Shown piece after piece: positions 9,646 to 19,168 of a stretch of DNA of 64,000 bases (position 1 is the stretch's first letter; the number at the start of each line of letters is the position of its first letter). The position numbers and the translations under genes are program-made. This stretch comes from Pseudomonas sp. PDNC002 (GTDB taxonomy: Bacteria; Pseudomonadota; Gammaproteobacteria; Pseudomonadales; Pseudomonadaceae): assembly GCF_016919445.1 (NCBI RefSeq), contig NZ_CP070356.1:1185501-1249500 (forward strand), written 5' to 3'. The notes under the pieces are model-generated. The model saw nothing but the letters and a program-made list of their open reading frames with translations. It made no database searches and was not told the origin of the DNA.

Positions 9646-9712
9646 GTAGGAGCGGACTCCGTCCGCGATAGATCTGCGTCGCGCCGGACGCCATCGCGGA
9701 CGGAGTCCGACG
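9646..9712. repeat. REP pair (Pseudomonas type)
   Basis: Two inverted copies of the GTAGGAGCGGAnnnnGTCCGCGA palindrome family, the second reading TCGCGGACGGAGTCCGACG, forming a BIME-like hairpin pair between the PilZ gene and the yhhQ promoter. The second copy has lost the usual CTCCTAC end. Confidence 0.85.
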
Positions 9713-9755
9713 AAATTTCATACGGCGGTGCTGAACAAAAAACGCTCAACAAAAC

Positions 9756-9784
9756 CTGACTTTCAGGTCCGGATCGTATACAAT
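9756..9784 (+). promoter_or_regulatory. Candidate sigma-70 promoter of yhhQ
   Basis: CTGACT at 9756-9761 and TACAAT at 9779-9784 with 17-bp spacing give 4/6 and 5/6 matches to the -35 and -10 consensus. A transcript would begin near 9791, just before the candidate riboswitch. Identified by eye. Confidence 0.55.
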
Positions 9785-9809
9785 GCGCGCCGCTCGGCAT
9801 GGTGCCGGG

Positions 9810-9842
9810 CATGGGTTCCCTCACCCCATCGACGAAAAAGGC
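9810..9842 (+). ncRNA. Candidate preQ1-I riboswitch, translational type
   Basis: Hairpin P1 pairs ATGGG (9811-9815) with CCCAT (9825-9829). Its loop starts TTCCC, and the 3' tail is GACGAAAAAGG (9831-9841). This fits the class I preQ1 aptamer: a short stem, a UUC-starting loop, an A-rich tail and a terminal purine pair that can pair with the loop cytosines. The tail GG is part of the Shine-Dalgarno region, 7 nt before the yhhQ ATG, so ligand binding would hide the ribosome binding site. The downstream gene, a COG1738 transporter of queuosine precursors, is a known preQ1-regulated family. Confidence 0.75.
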
Positions 9843-9848
9843 CCAAGC

Positions 9849-10499
9849 ATGTCGGCATCCCTTCCGGCGGCACGGCGCGGCGCACTCGCCGGCCTGGTCG
9901 CGTTCCACATCCTGATCATCATCGCCAGCAACTACCTGGTGCAGCTGCCAATGACCCTCTTTGGCTGGCACACCACCTGGGGCGCGTTCAGTTTCCCGTT
10001 CATCTTCCTGGCCACCGACCTCACCGTCCGCCTGCTCGGCAAGCGCCCGGCACGGCTGGTCATCGCGCGGGTGATGATTCCGGCGCTGCTGGCTTCCTAC
10101 GTCATTTCGGTGATCTTCCAGGAAGGCGCCTTCAGAGGCTTTGCATCGCTGGGCGAATTCAACACCTTCGTGGCGCGGATTTCCCTGGCCAGCTTCCTGG
10201 CCTACGTGTTCGGCCAGATCCTCGACATCCAGGTCTTCGACCGCCTGCGCCGCATGCGCCAGTGGTGGATCGCCCCGGTGGTCTCGACCCTGTTCGGCAA
10301 CCTGCTGGACACCTTCACCTTCTTCTCCATCGCCTTCTGGCACAGCGACAACGCCTTCATGGCCGAGCACTGGGTGGAGATCGCCTGGGTCGACTACGGC
10401 GTGAAGCTGGCGGTGATGCTGATGTTGTTCGTGCCGCTCTACGGCATGCTGCTCAGCGCCATCACCCGTAACCTGCGCCGGCAACCCTCGGTGGCCTGA
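9849..10499 (+). CDS. yhhQ: Queuosine precursor (preQ0/preQ1) transporter, VUT family
   Basis: Inner-membrane transporter that salvages 7-deazaguanine precursors for tRNA queuosine modification. The 216-aa protein has six or so hydrophobic segments and the COG1738 features: an N-terminal NYLVQLP, the conserved FSFPFIFLATDLTVRLLG with charged residues inside a membrane segment, FGQILDIQVFDRLR, and FGNLLDTFTFFSIAFW. The ATG at 9849 is chosen over the upstream in-frame ATG at 9783 because the family begins here and because the 9783 start would translate through the riboswitch-like leader. The gene ends before a strong bidirectional hairpin and is a single-gene unit. Confidence 0.93.
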   Translation: MSASLPAARRGALAGLVAFHILIIIASNYLVQLPMTLFGWHTTWGAFSFPFIFLATDLTVRLLGKRPARLVIARVMIPALLASYVISVIFQEGAFRGFASLGEFNTFVARISLASFLAYVFGQILDIQVFDRLRRMRQWWIAPVVSTLFGNLLDTFTFFSIAFWHSDNAFMAEHWVEIAWVDYGVKLAVMLMLFVPLYGMLLSAITRNLRRQPSVA

Positions 10500-10540
10500 G
10501 GCCGCAAGAAGAGCATCGGCACTGAGCTGCCGGCCATGAA

Positions 10541-10562
10541 AAAGGGCGCCTAGGCGCCCTTT
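10541..10562. terminator. Bidirectional terminator hairpin
   Basis: A perfect palindrome, AAAGGGCGCC TAGGCGCCCTTT by halves, lies between the convergent yhhQ and TPR genes; the TPR stop codon is inside it. A-tracts on the left and TTT on the right are compatible with termination in both directions. Confidence 0.8.
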
Positions 10563-10867
10563 GTCTTGTCCAGCTTGCGCAGGAACACGGTCATCTCCTT
10601 CTCCGCCTGCTTGTCGCCGTGGGCCTGCGCTGCGGCCAGCCCGTCGGTCCAGGCCGTGCGTGCGCCGTCCAGGTCACCCTGCGCCTGCAGCGCCTTGCCC
10701 AGCAGCTTCCAGGCGGCGGAGTACTTCGGGTCCTGCTCCACGCAACGCCGCAGGTGCTCGGCGGCTTTCGCGCCGTCACCAGCGTCCAGGTAGCCCTTGC
10801 CCAGGCCGAAGCGCAGCAGCGAATTGTCCACGCCCTTGGCGAGCATCTTTTCCAGCGAGTCGATCAT
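10550..10867 (-). CDS. Small tetratricopeptide-repeat protein
   Basis: A 105-aa protein made of about two and a half TPR units (NSLLRFGLGKGYLDAGDGAKAAEHL, then SAAWKLLGKALQAQGDLDGARTAW), hence a likely protein-protein interaction module. No signal peptide or membrane segment is seen, so it is probably cytosolic. I start it at the ATG at 10867 (MIDSLEKMLAKG), which follows GAAGGG by 7 nt, rather than at 10897. Its equivalent in P. aeruginosa is an uncharacterised gene of the same syntenic block. No function can be assigned. Confidence 0.82.
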   Translation of the reverse strand: MIDSLEKMLAKGVDNSLLRFGLGKGYLDAGDGAKAAEHLRRCVEQDPKYSAAWKLLGKALQAQGDLDGARTAWTDGLAAAQAHGDKQAEKEMTVFLRKLDKTKGA

Positions 10868-10917
10868 GGCAAGGCCCTTCGTCAACGAGGCCGTCATTCT
10901 GCCTCAAGTGGGCCGCC

Positions 10918-12369
10918 TCACGTGCGCCAAAAGGCGGGCGTAAGCAGGATCAGCAGGGAGAACACTTCCAACCGTCCCAGCACCATCGCCAGGCTCAGCA
11001 CCAGCTTGGCGCTGTCCGGCAGGCTGCCGTAGTGCACCGCCGCCTCGCCCAGCGCCGGACCGAGGTTGTTCAGGCAGGAGGCGAGTGTGGAGAACGCGGT
11101 GAGCTGGTCCACGCCCAGGGCCAGGAGCACCAGCATCAGGGTCACGAAGGTCAGCAGGTAGATGGAGAAGAACGCCCACACCGATTCCACCACGCGGTCG
11201 GACACAGTGCGTCGACCGAGCTTCACCAGGAACACCCCGTTGGGATGCAGCAGGCGGAGGAATTCGCGCATGCCCTGCCGGTACACCAGCAGCATGCGCA
11301 TCACCTTCATGCCGCCGCCGGTGGAGCCGGCGCAGGCGCCGATGAAGGTGCTGTAGAGCAGCAGGTACGGCAGCAGGGTCGGCCAGGTGCTGAAGTCGGC
11401 GAGGCCGAAGCCGGTGGTGGTCGCCACCGAGATCACCATGAACGCCGCGTAGCGGATCGACTGCAACGGTGATTCGTAGTGGTGCTTGAGGATCAGCGTC
11501 GTCGCGGTGATCAGGAAGAGCACCAGCAGGATACCCAGGTACGCCCGGCATTCCGGGTCTTTCAGGTAGTGGCTGACCTTGCGCTGGCGCCAGGCGAGAA
11601 AGTGCAGGCTGAAGTTGATCCCGGAAATCACCAGGAAGGCCATGCAGATCAGTTCGATCAGCGGGCTGTCGAAGTAGCCGATGCTGGCGTCATGAGTGGA
11701 GAAGCCGCCGATGGCGATGGTGGAAAAGCTGTGACCGACCGCGTCGAACAGGTTCATGCCCGCCGCCCAGTAGGCCAGCGCGCAGGCGGCGGTCAGGCCG
11801 CAATAGAGAAACCACAGCGTCTTGGCGGTATCGGCAATGCGCGGCGAGAGCTTGTGGTCCTTCAGCGGGCCGGGCATCTCCGCGCGGTACAGCTGCATGC
11901 CGCCGATGCCGAGCATCGGCATCACCGCTACCGCCAGCACCACGATGCCCATGCCGCCCAGCCATTGCAGTTGCTGGCGGTAGTAGAGGATGGCGTGAGG
12001 TAGCGCATCGAGGCCGGTGAGCACAGTGGCCCCGGTGGTGGAGAGGCCGGAGAAGGATTCGAACAGTGCATTGACCACGCCCATGTGCGGCGCATCCGAC
12101 AGGGCGAAGGGCAGAGCGCCGAAGGACCCCAGCACGGTCCAGAACAGCGCGGTGACCAGGTAGCCATCGCGGATGCGCAGGTCCTGCTTGTGCTGGCGGC
12201 ACGGCCACCAGATGGCGAAGCCGGTCAGCAGCGTGACCAGGAACGACAGCGCGAACGGCTGCCACGAGCGCTCGGCGTAGTGGAGGTCCACGAACAGGGG
12301 AGGCAGGTGCGTGGCGCTGAACAGCATCAGCAGCACGCCGAGGATTCGACCGATGGGGAAATAGCGCAT
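10918..12369 (-). CDS. trkH: Trk potassium uptake protein TrkH
   Basis: Ion-conducting subunit of the Trk K+ uptake system in the inner membrane. The 483-aa protein has the expected length, many hydrophobic segments and the repeated selectivity-filter surroundings of the TrkH/HKT superfamily (LSTTGATVLTGLD, SFSTIAIGGFSTHDASIGYF, TTTGFGLADFSTWP, NNLGPALGEA). It is downstream of trkA with a 124-bp gap holding an inverted repeat (ATCCGCC...GGCGGAT, about 12445-12494), so it may be expressed with or separately from trkA. In P. aeruginosa PAO1, from memory, trkH is elsewhere; adjacency with trkA is common in other pseudomonads. Confidence 0.94.
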   Translation of the reverse strand: MRYFPIGRILGVLLMLFSATHLPPLFVDLHYAERSWQPFALSFLVTLLTGFAIWWPCRQHKQDLRIRDGYLVTALFWTVLGSFGALPFALSDAPHMGVVNALFESFSGLSTTGATVLTGLDALPHAILYYRQQLQWLGGMGIVVLAVAVMPMLGIGGMQLYRAEMPGPLKDHKLSPRIADTAKTLWFLYCGLTAACALAYWAAGMNLFDAVGHSFSTIAIGGFSTHDASIGYFDSPLIELICMAFLVISGINFSLHFLAWRQRKVSHYLKDPECRAYLGILLVLFLITATTLILKHHYESPLQSIRYAAFMVISVATTTGFGLADFSTWPTLLPYLLLYSTFIGACAGSTGGGMKVMRMLLVYRQGMREFLRLLHPNGVFLVKLGRRTVSDRVVESVWAFFSIYLLTFVTLMLVLLALGVDQLTAFSTLASCLNNLGPALGEAAVHYGSLPDSAKLVLSLAMVLGRLEVFSLLILLTPAFWRT

Positions 12370-12493
12370 GACCGGAAGCAGGCAGGCTGGAACAGGTCGC
12401 GCAGGGTGACAAGGTAGGCAGATTAGCGCAGTAGGACCCTTCTGAATCCGCCTTTGATTAAGCCGGGGCCGCCTGGCGGCGACCCTTGGCGGA

Positions 12494-13867
12494 TCAGAAG
12501 AAGGTGAGGCCAGCCTGGAACAGCCGCTCGACGTCGCGGATACGCTTCTTGTCGACCACGAAGAGGATCACGTGGTCGCCGGATTCGATCTGCGTCTCGC
12601 CATGGGCGATCAGCACGTCGTCGTCGCGGATCACCGCGCCGATGGTGGTGCCGGGCGGCAACTGCACTTCGTTGATCTTGCGACCGATCACCTTGCTCGA
12701 CTTGGCGTCGCCGTGGGCGACCACTTCGATGGCCTCGGCCGCGCCACGGCGCAGGGAGTGCACACTCTCGATGTCGCCACGACGCACGTGGGTCAGCAGC
12801 GTGCCGATGGTGGCCAGCTGCGGGCTGATGGCGATGTCGATCTCGCCGCCCTGCACCAGATCGACGTAGGCGGGGTTGTTGATCAGCGTCATCACCTTGC
12901 GCGCGCCCAGGCGCTTGGCCAGCAGCGAGGACATGATATTGGCCTCGTCGTCGTTGGTCAGCGCGAGGAACAGGTCGGTCTCGCCGATGTTCTCCTCCAG
13001 CAGGAGGTCGCGGTCGGAGGCGCTGCCTTGCAGCACGATGGCGCTGTCCAGGTTGTCCGAGAGGTGCCGGCAGCGCGCCGGGTTCATCTCGATGATCTTC
13101 ACCTGGTAGCGGTTCTCGATGGCCTCGGCCAGCCGCTCGCCGATGTTGCCGCCGCCGGCGATGATGATCCGCTTGTAGCTGTCCTCCAGCCGGCGCATCT
13201 CACCCATTACCGCGCGGATGTGAGCCTTGGCGGCGATGAAGAACACCTCGTCGTCCGCTTCGATCACCGTGTCGCCCTGGGGAATGATCGGGCGGTTACG
13301 GCGATAGATCGCCGCCACACGGGTATCGGCGTTGGGCATGTGCTCGCGCAGCTGGCGCAACTCCTGGCCCACCAGCGGGCCGCCGTAATAGGCGCGGATG
13401 CCCACCAGCTGCGCCTTGCCCTCGGCGAAGTCGATCACCTGGAGGGCGCCGGGGTATTCCACCAGGCGCTTGATGTAGTTGGTCACCACCTGCTCGGGGC
13501 TGATCAGCACGTCGACCGGGATCGCTTCGTTGTCGAACAGCCCGGCACGGGTCAGGTACGCCGCCTCGCGCACGCGGGCGATGCGCGTCGGGGTGTTGAA
13601 AAGGGTGTAGGCGACCTGGCAGGCCACCATGTTCACCTCGTCGCTGTTGGTCACCGCCACCAGCATGTCGGCGTCATCCGCGCCGGCCTGGCGCAGCACG
13701 GTGGGGAACGAGGCCTTGCCGTGGACGGTGCGGATGTCCAGGCGGTCGTTGAGGTCGCGCAGGCGTTCGCCGTCGGTGTCGACCACGGTGATGTCGTTGG
13801 CTTCGCTGGCGAGGTGCTCGGCCAGGGTTCCGCCGACCTGGCCGGCGCCGAGGATGATGATCTTCAT
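12494..13867 (-). CDS. trkA: Trk system potassium uptake regulatory protein TrkA
   Basis: Cytosolic NAD(H)-binding gating subunit of the Trk K+ channel. The 457-aa protein is a tandem of two RCK units: N-domains with the Rossmann motifs [13 protein letters not shown] at residues 7-19 and [14 protein letters not shown] near residue 240, each followed by an RCK-C domain. Length matches the family (458 in E. coli). It lies 43 bp downstream of rsmB on the same strand and upstream of trkH, its membrane partner. Confidence 0.96.
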   Translation of the reverse strand: MKIIILGAGQVGGTLAEHLASEANDITVVDTDGERLRDLNDRLDIRTVHGKASFPTVLRQAGADDADMLVAVTNSDEVNMVACQVAYTLFNTPTRIARVREAAYLTRAGLFDNEAIPVDVLISPEQVVTNYIKRLVEYPGALQVIDFAEGKAQLVGIRAYYGGPLVGQELRQLREHMPNADTRVAAIYRRNRPIIPQGDTVIEADDEVFFIAAKAHIRAVMGEMRRLEDSYKRIIIAGGGNIGERLAEAIENRYQVKIIEMNPARCRHLSDNLDSAIVLQGSASDRDLLLEENIGETDLFLALTNDDEANIMSSLLAKRLGARKVMTLINNPAYVDLVQGGEIDIAISPQLATIGTLLTHVRRGDIESVHSLRRGAAEAIEVVAHGDAKSSKVIGRKINEVQLPPGTTIGAVIRDDDVLIAHGETQIESGDHVILFVVDKKRIRDVERLFQAGLTFF

Positions 13868-13910
13868 GGGAGCGGCGTGCTTTCCGTATCGGACTGCGTT
13901 GCGCCCGCTA

Positions 13911-15221
13911 TCAGCGGGCGGAAATCTTGATCAGCTTGGCATAGTAGAAGCCGTCATGCCCGCCCTGCTGCGGCAGCAACTGGCGGCCGTGGGGCTGCTT
14001 GATGCCCCAGGGACCGGGCAGATCCAGCTCGCGGGCGCCAGGGGTGCGACCGAGGAACGCAGCGATCTGCTCGCTGTTTTCCTGCGGCATCACCGAGCAC
14101 GTGGCATAGACCATCACGCCGCCGACTTCGAGGGTCGCCCACAGCGCATCGAGTAGTTCGCCCTGCAGCTTTGCCAGCGCCTCGATGTCCTCGGCGGTGC
14201 GGGTCAGCTTGATGTCCGGATGGCGGCGGATCACCCCGGTGGCGGAGCACGGTGCGTCCAGCAGGATGCGCTGGAACGGCTTGCCGTCCCACCATTTGGC
14301 CGTATCGCGGGCGTCGGCGGCGAACAGCTCGGCTTCGAGTTGCAGGCGCGCGAGGTTCTCGCGAACGCGCACCAGGCGACTTTCCTCCAGGTCCACGGCG
14401 ACCACACCGGCCAGCGCGGATTCGGCTTCCATCAGGTGGCAGGTCTTGCCGCCGGGGGCGCAGCAGGCGTCCAGCACGCGCTGGTTCGGCGCCAGCTCGA
14501 GCAGGTCGGCGGCCAGTTGCGCGGCCTCGTCCTGAACGCTGACGCGGCCTTCGGCGAAGCCGGGCAGCTCGCGCACGTCGCACGGCTGCACGAGGTTGAT
14601 GCCGTCACGGCTGAACTCGCAGGCGGTGGCTTCGAAGCCGACGCGGTTGAGCTCTTCCAGATAGGCATCACGGCTGCCGTGACGGCGGTTCACCCGCAGG
14701 GTCATCGGCGGGTGGGCGTTGTTCGCGGCGCAGATGGCCTCGTACTGCTCTGGCCAGGATTTCTTCAGCGCCTTCTGCAGCCAGCGCGGGTGCGCCAGGC
14801 GTGCCGCCGGGTCCTTGTCGACCTCGGCCAGCAGGATTTCGCTCTCGCGCTGGGCGCGGCGCAACACGGCGTTGAGCAGGCCCTTGGCCCAGGGCTTCTT
14901 CAGCTTGTCCGCGCAGCCGACGGTCTCGCCGATGGCGGCGTGGGGTGGAATACGGGTGTAGAGCAACTGGTACAGGCCGACCAGCAGCAAGGCCTCGACG
15001 TCACGGTCGCCGGCCTTGAACGGTTTCTGCAGCAGGCGCGCGGCGAGGGTGGACAGGCGCGGCTGCCAGCGGGCGCTGCCGAAGGCCAGTTCCTGCACCA
15101 GGCCCCGGTCGCGTGGCTCGACGTTCTCCAGCTGGGTCGGCAGCGAGCTGCCCAGCGAGGCGCGGCCGGCGAGGACGGCGGCCAGGGCGCGGGCCGCGGC
15201 CAGACGGGGATTGGTGCTCAT
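13911..15221 (-). CDS. rsmB: 16S rRNA (cytosine-967-C5)-methyltransferase
   Basis: Methylates C967 of 16S rRNA. The 436-aa protein has an N-terminal NusB-like RNA-binding domain (residues 1-130) and a C-terminal SAM-dependent Rossmann domain. The SAM-binding motif is [11 protein letters not shown] (250-260). The two family cysteines are both present: Cys325 in [11 protein letters not shown] and Cys375 in [11 protein letters not shown], the latter position normally the nucleophile or release cysteine. Its ATG overlaps the fmt stop (ATGA), as in many gammaproteobacteria where rsmB follows fmt. Confidence 0.96.
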   Translation of the reverse strand: MSTNPRLAAARALAAVLAGRASLGSSLPTQLENVEPRDRGLVQELAFGSARWQPRLSTLAARLLQKPFKAGDRDVEALLLVGLYQLLYTRIPPHAAIGETVGCADKLKKPWAKGLLNAVLRRAQRESEILLAEVDKDPAARLAHPRWLQKALKKSWPEQYEAICAANNAHPPMTLRVNRRHGSRDAYLEELNRVGFEATACEFSRDGINLVQPCDVRELPGFAEGRVSVQDEAAQLAADLLELAPNQRVLDACCAPGGKTCHLMEAESALAGVVAVDLEESRLVRVRENLARLQLEAELFAADARDTAKWWDGKPFQRILLDAPCSATGVIRRHPDIKLTRTAEDIEALAKLQGELLDALWATLEVGGVMVYATCSVMPQENSEQIAAFLGRTPGARELDLPGPWGIKQPHGRQLLPQQGGHDGFYYAKLIKISAR

Positions 15222-16177
15222 TGGCCCTGCCCTGGTTGACCAAGCGTCTGGCCGGGAGCGAACTGCTCGCGACGGCTGTTGAACAGATCGGCGAAGGCCA
15301 GCGGCTTGCCGCCGGGCAGTTGCAGGCGGGTCAACAGCAGCGCACCTTTACCGCAGGCGACCAACAGGCCGTCGCGGCTGGCATCGAGAATCCTGCCGGG
15401 CTCGCCCTTGCCCTGCGCGGGCTTGGCACCGAGCACCTTCAGCGCGGCGTCGCCGAGGCTGGTGTGGCAGACCGGCCACGGGGTGAAGGCGCGGATGCGG
15501 CGCTCCAGCTCGTCGGCCGGGCGCGCCCAGTCGATGCGCGCCTCTTCCTTGTTCAGCTTGTGCGCGTAGGTGGCCAGGGCGTCGTCCTGCACCTCGCCCT
15601 TGAGGGTGCCGGCGGCGAGGCCGGCGATGGCCTCGACCACGGCTTTCGGGCCGAGCTCGGCCAGGCGGTCATGCAGGCTGCCGCCAGTGTCCTCGGCGGA
15701 AATCGGTGTGCTGACCTTGAGCAACATCGGCCCGGTGTCCAGGCCCGCTTCCATCTGCATCACGGTGACGCCGCTTTCGGCATCGCCCGCCTCCACCGCG
15801 CGCTGGATCGGCGCGGCGCCGCGCCAGCGCGGCAGCAGGGAGGCGTGGCTATTGATGCAGCCCAGACGCGGGATATCCAGCACTACCTGCGGCAGGATCA
15901 GCCCGTAGGCCACCACCACCATCAGGTCCGGCTTGAACGCGGCCAGCTCCGCCTGGGCGGCGGGATCGCGCAGGGTCGGCGGCTGCAGCACGGTGAGGCC
16001 GTTCTCCAGGGCGAGCTGCTTGACCGGGCTGGGCATCAGCTTCTGGCCGCGGCCGGCCGGGCGGTCCGGCTGGGTGTAGACGGCGACGATCTCATGGGGA
16101 GTATCGAGCAGGGCCTTGAGGTGTTCGGCGGCGAATTCCGGGGTGCCGGCGAAGACGATGCGCAGTGCTTGGCTCAT
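15218..16177 (-). CDS. fmt: Methionyl-tRNA formyltransferase
   Basis: Formylates the initiator Met-tRNA using 10-formyl-tetrahydrofolate. The 319-aa protein carries the catalytic set Asn109, His111 ([19 protein letters not shown]) and Asp147 (GLDTGPM), and the N-terminal [11 protein letters not shown] motif. An upstream in-frame start at 16198 would run into the terminator-like sequence behind def, so the ATG at 16177 is preferred. It is the middle gene of def-fmt-rsmB. Confidence 0.96.
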   Translation of the reverse strand: MSQALRIVFAGTPEFAAEHLKALLDTPHEIVAVYTQPDRPAGRGQKLMPSPVKQLALENGLTVLQPPTLRDPAAQAELAAFKPDLMVVVAYGLILPQVVLDIPRLGCINSHASLLPRWRGAAPIQRAVEAGDAESGVTVMQMEAGLDTGPMLLKVSTPISAEDTGGSLHDRLAELGPKAVVEAIAGLAAGTLKGEVQDDALATYAHKLNKEEARIDWARPADELERRIRAFTPWPVCHTSLGDAALKVLGAKPAQGKGEPGRILDASRDGLLVACGKGALLLTRLQLPGGKPLAFADLFNSRREQFAPGQTLGQPGQGQ

Positions 16178-16189
16178 TATCGGGCTCAC

Positions 16190-16222
16190 AAAAAACAAAA
16201 GGCTTGCCGGGGCAAGCCTTTG
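16190..16222 (-). terminator. Rho-independent terminator between def and fmt
   Basis: On the minus strand the stem AAAGGCTTGCC / GGCAAGCCTTT is followed by TTGTTTTTTG (positions 16200-16190). It lies just behind the def stop codon and just before the fmt start, so it should end or attenuate def transcripts. Confidence 0.8.
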
Positions 16223-16232
16223 GGGGATGGGG

Positions 16233-16739
16233 TCACGCCTGTTGCCGGTGCTGCTTTTCCAGCTTCTTGCGGATGCGGTCGCGCTTGAGGTTGGACAGGT
16301 AATCGACGAACAGCTTGCCGTTCAAGTGATCGCACTCGTGCTGGATGCACACGGCGAGCAGGCCTTCGGCGACTTCCTCGAACGGATTGCCGTCGCGGTC
16401 CTGGGCCTTGATCTTCACCTTCTGCGGGCGGTCGACGTTCTCGTAGAAGCCGGGCACCGACAGGCAGCCTTCCTGGTACTGGTCCATCTGGTCGGTGAGG
16501 AATTCGAACTCCGGGTTGATGTAGACCCGCGGTTCGGACTTGTCTTCGGACAGGTCCATCACCACTACGCGCTTGTGCACGTTGATCTGCGTCGCCGCAA
16601 GACCGATGCCCGGCGCCTCGTACATGGTCTCGAACATGTCGTCGATCAGCGTGCGCAGGGCGTCATCGAAGACCGTGACCGGCTTGGCGATGGTCCGCAG
16701 GCGCGGATCGGGGAATTCGAGAATGTTCAGAATGGCCAT
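16233..16739 (-). CDS. def: Peptide deformylase
   Basis: Metalloenzyme that removes the formyl group from nascent proteins. The 168-aa protein has the three deformylase motifs: GIGLAATQ (44-51), EGCLSVP with metal ligand Cys92, and HECDH with His134, Glu135 and His138. Length is typical. It is divergent from tsaP across a 138-bp gap and is followed by a terminator and fmt, whose product adds the formyl group that Def removes. Confidence 0.97.
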   Translation of the reverse strand: MAILNILEFPDPRLRTIAKPVTVFDDALRTLIDDMFETMYEAPGIGLAATQINVHKRVVVMDLSEDKSEPRVYINPEFEFLTDQMDQYQEGCLSVPGFYENVDRPQKVKIKAQDRDGNPFEEVAEGLLAVCIQHECDHLNGKLFVDYLSNLKRDRIRKKLEKQHRQQA

Positions 16740-16877
16740 ATACGTTTGTGATGCACTTGTGGAATAAAGTCAAAATCGGCTGCTAATATGCTGAGCAGCA
16801 TCGAAAAACGGCTGGAAAGCGCGGTAGGGGCGGCTTCCAGGCGTTTCATGTGTACACATAATAAAGGGATTCACCGC

Positions 16878-17903
16878 ATGAGGAAAACACTACTCGCCCT
16901 GCTGCTGCTCGCCGCAGGCGGGGTGGCGCAGGCTGCCGTGCAGCTCAAGGACGGCCATCCGGATCGCTATACCGTAGTGAAGGGCGACACCCTCTGGGAC
17001 ATCTCCGGCAAGTTCCTCAGCAAGCCGTGGAAGTGGCCGGAAATCTGGCAGGTGAATCCGCAGATCCAGAACCCGCACCTGATCTATCCGGGTGACGAGC
17101 TGAGTCTGGTGTATATCGATGGCCAGCCACGCCTGATGCTCAACCGCGGCGCGTCGCGCGGGACCATCAAGTTGTCGCCGCGGGTGCGCAGCACCCCGAT
17201 CGCCGAGGCGATCCCGACCATTCCGCTGGACAAGATCAACGCCTTCCTGCTCTCCAACCGCATCGTCGACAGCGAAGCCGTCTTCACCGACGCGCCCTAT
17301 GTCGTCGCCGGCGATAACGAGAGCGTGATCACCGGCGCCGGTGACCGTGCCTACGCACGTGGCAAATCGCTGGCCGAAGAGAACAGCTACGGCATCTTCC
17401 GCCAGGCCAAGGTCTATACCGACCCGGAAACCAACGAAGTCCTGGGCATCGATGCCATGGACGTCGGTGGTGCCAACGTCACCGCCAAGGAAGACGACGT
17501 CGCCACCCTCATGTTGACCCGCACCACGCAGGAAGTCCGTCCGGGCGACCGCCTGTTCCCCACCGAGGAACGCGCGATCACCTCGACCTTCATGCCCAGC
17601 GAGCCGAGCACCCCGATCAAGGGCACCATCATCGACGTGCCGCGCGGCGTGACCCAGATCGGCAAGTACGACGTGGTGACCCTGGACAAGGGCTCCCGCG
17701 ACGGCCTGGCCGAAGGCAACGTGCTGGCGATCTACAAGCTGGGCGAGACCGTGCGCGACCGCGTGACCGGCGACATGGTGAAGATCCCCGACGAGCGCTC
17801 CGGGCTGGTCATGGTGTTCCGCACCTACGGCCGCCTCAGCTACGGCCTGGTACTGACCGCCACCCGTTCGCTGGAAGTCAACGACCGCGTGCAGAATCCC
17901 TGA
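16878..17903 (+). CDS. tsaP: Type IV pilus secretin-associated LysM protein
   Basis: Periplasmic peptidoglycan-binding protein of the TsaP family, which anchors the PilQ secretin ring in Neisseria and Myxococcus. The 341-aa product begins with a signal peptide (RKTLLALLLLAAGGVAQA) and a LysM domain (residues about 30-85, YTVVKGDTLWDISGKFL ... NPHLIYPGDELSL). The rest is the TsaP-type C-terminal region with no membrane segment. I start it at the ATG at 16878 (AAAGGGA upstream); the longer frame from 16788 has no signal peptide at its beginning. Position between def and dprA matches PA0020, the P. aeruginosa TsaP homologue. Pilus genes themselves are not in the window. Confidence 0.9.
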   Translation: MRKTLLALLLLAAGGVAQAAVQLKDGHPDRYTVVKGDTLWDISGKFLSKPWKWPEIWQVNPQIQNPHLIYPGDELSLVYIDGQPRLMLNRGASRGTIKLSPRVRSTPIAEAIPTIPLDKINAFLLSNRIVDSEAVFTDAPYVVAGDNESVITGAGDRAYARGKSLAEENSYGIFRQAKVYTDPETNEVLGIDAMDVGGANVTAKEDDVATLMLTRTTQEVRPGDRLFPTEERAITSTFMPSEPSTPIKGTIIDVPRGVTQIGKYDVVTLDKGSRDGLAEGNVLAIYKLGETVRDRVTGDMVKIPDERSGLVMVFRTYGRLSYGLVLTATRSLEVNDRVQNP

Positions 17904-17923
17904 TCGCGCAGGTCGTCTGAAAA

Positions 17924-17945
17924 CCCCGCTTCGGCGGGGTTTTTT
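17924..17945 (+). terminator. Rho-independent terminator of tsaP
   Basis: Stem CCCCGC-TTCG-GCGGGG with a UUCG tetraloop, followed directly by six T residues, 20 bp after the tsaP stop. Confidence 0.92.
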
Positions 17946-18036
17946 GTGGGCGCGATTCGGACCGGTCCGACAGCGCCGCCATTTGGCGCAGCGGCATAGT
18001 CTGGCGGATAAATGATCGCCGCAAAGGATTGCCGAC

Positions 18037-19128
18037 ATGCCCTACGATATCTCCCCCGCCGAATGTGAAGCCCGCTTGCGCCTGCACGCGCTCCCGGAGC
18101 TGGGGCCGCGCCGCTTTCGCAAATTGCTCGCCGCCTTCGACTCGGCATCCGCCGCACTGAGCGCACCGGCGGCCGCCTGGCGCTCGCTCGGCTTGCCCGC
18201 CGAGTCCGCCGAGCAGCGACGTGACCCGCGCATCCGTGAATTGGCCGCCACGGCGCTGCACTGGCTGGATGCGCCCGAACATCATCTGGTGATGTGGGAT
18301 GGCGCCACCTACCCGGCGCTGCTGGCCGAGCTGACGGACGCCCCGCCCCTGCTGTTCGTCGCTGGTGATGCCACGCTGCTGGAACGCCCGCAACTGGCGA
18401 TGGTGGGTAGCCGCCGGGCCAGCAAACCGGGGCTGGACACGGCCCGCGCGTTCGCCCGCAGCCTGGCCGGCGGTGGCTTTGTAATCACCAGCGGCCTGGC
18501 CCTCGGCATCGACGGTGCGGCCCACGAGGGCGCGTTGCAAGCATCCGGCAAGACCGTCGCGGTGCTCGGCACCGGGCTGGAGCACATCTATCCACGCCGT
18601 CACCTGGACTTGGCCCAACGCATCGTCGAAGGTGGCGGCGCGCTGGTCTCGGAGCTGCCACTGCACGCCACGCCGCAGGCGGCGAACTTTCCGCGGCGCA
18701 ATCGGATCATCAGTGGCCTGTCCGTCGGCACCCTGGTGGTGGAGGCCAGCCCGTCCAGTGGCTCGCTGATCACTGCGCGCCTGGCTGCCGAGCAAGGCCG
18801 CGAGGTCTACGCGATTCCGGGCTCCATCCACCATTCCGGTGCGCGCGGTTGCCACGAACTGATCCGCCAGGGCGCGACACTGGTGGAAACCGTCGAGCAC
18901 ATTCTCGAGGGCCTGCAGGGCTGGACGGGGTCCGTACCCATTCAGCCGGCTCCGGCTCTTGCGCCGCATCCGCTGGTCGACCTGCTGTGCGCGGCGCCGC
19001 AGAGCAGCGAGCAACTGGCCGCCAACAGTGGGCAGGACCTGCCTTCGGTGCTGGCCGCGCTGACCGAACTGGAGCTGGACGGACGGGTGGCGTGCGAGGC
19101 GGGGGGCTGGGTGCATCGTGCTCCGTGA
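18037..19128 (+). CDS. dprA: DNA processing protein DprA (Smf)
   Basis: Cytosolic ssDNA-binding protein that loads RecA on incoming DNA during natural transformation. The 363-aa protein has an N-terminal SAM-like helical region (1-75), a central Rossmann fold with [17 protein letters not shown] and [17 protein letters not shown] (about 125-170), the [11 protein letters not shown] segment, and a C-terminal winged-helix-like domain (300-363). Family architecture is complete. It lies 133 bp behind the tsaP terminator and 40 bp ahead of tsaC on the same strand. Confidence 0.95.
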   Translation: MPYDISPAECEARLRLHALPELGPRRFRKLLAAFDSASAALSAPAAAWRSLGLPAESAEQRRDPRIRELAATALHWLDAPEHHLVMWDGATYPALLAELTDAPPLLFVAGDATLLERPQLAMVGSRRASKPGLDTARAFARSLAGGGFVITSGLALGIDGAAHEGALQASGKTVAVLGTGLEHIYPRRHLDLAQRIVEGGGALVSELPLHATPQAANFPRRNRIISGLSVGTLVVEASPSSGSLITARLAAEQGREVYAIPGSIHHSGARGCHELIRQGATLVETVEHILEGLQGWTGSVPIQPAPALAPHPLVDLLCAAPQSSEQLAANSGQDLPSVLAALTELELDGRVACEAGGWVHRAP

Positions 19129-19168
19129 GCACGTAAACTGCCGCGCACCGAGATCCGAGGAGTTCCCG

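Noticed and set aside
9783..9848. Upstream ATG as start of yhhQ
   Set aside because: It lies inside the -10 region and would translate through the riboswitch-like leader; the family N-terminus starts at 9849.
12572..13930. 452-codon plus-strand open frame opposite trkA
   Set aside because: Antisense to trkA with the same mirror-frame composition (Val/Ala/His/Asp-rich); not a gene.
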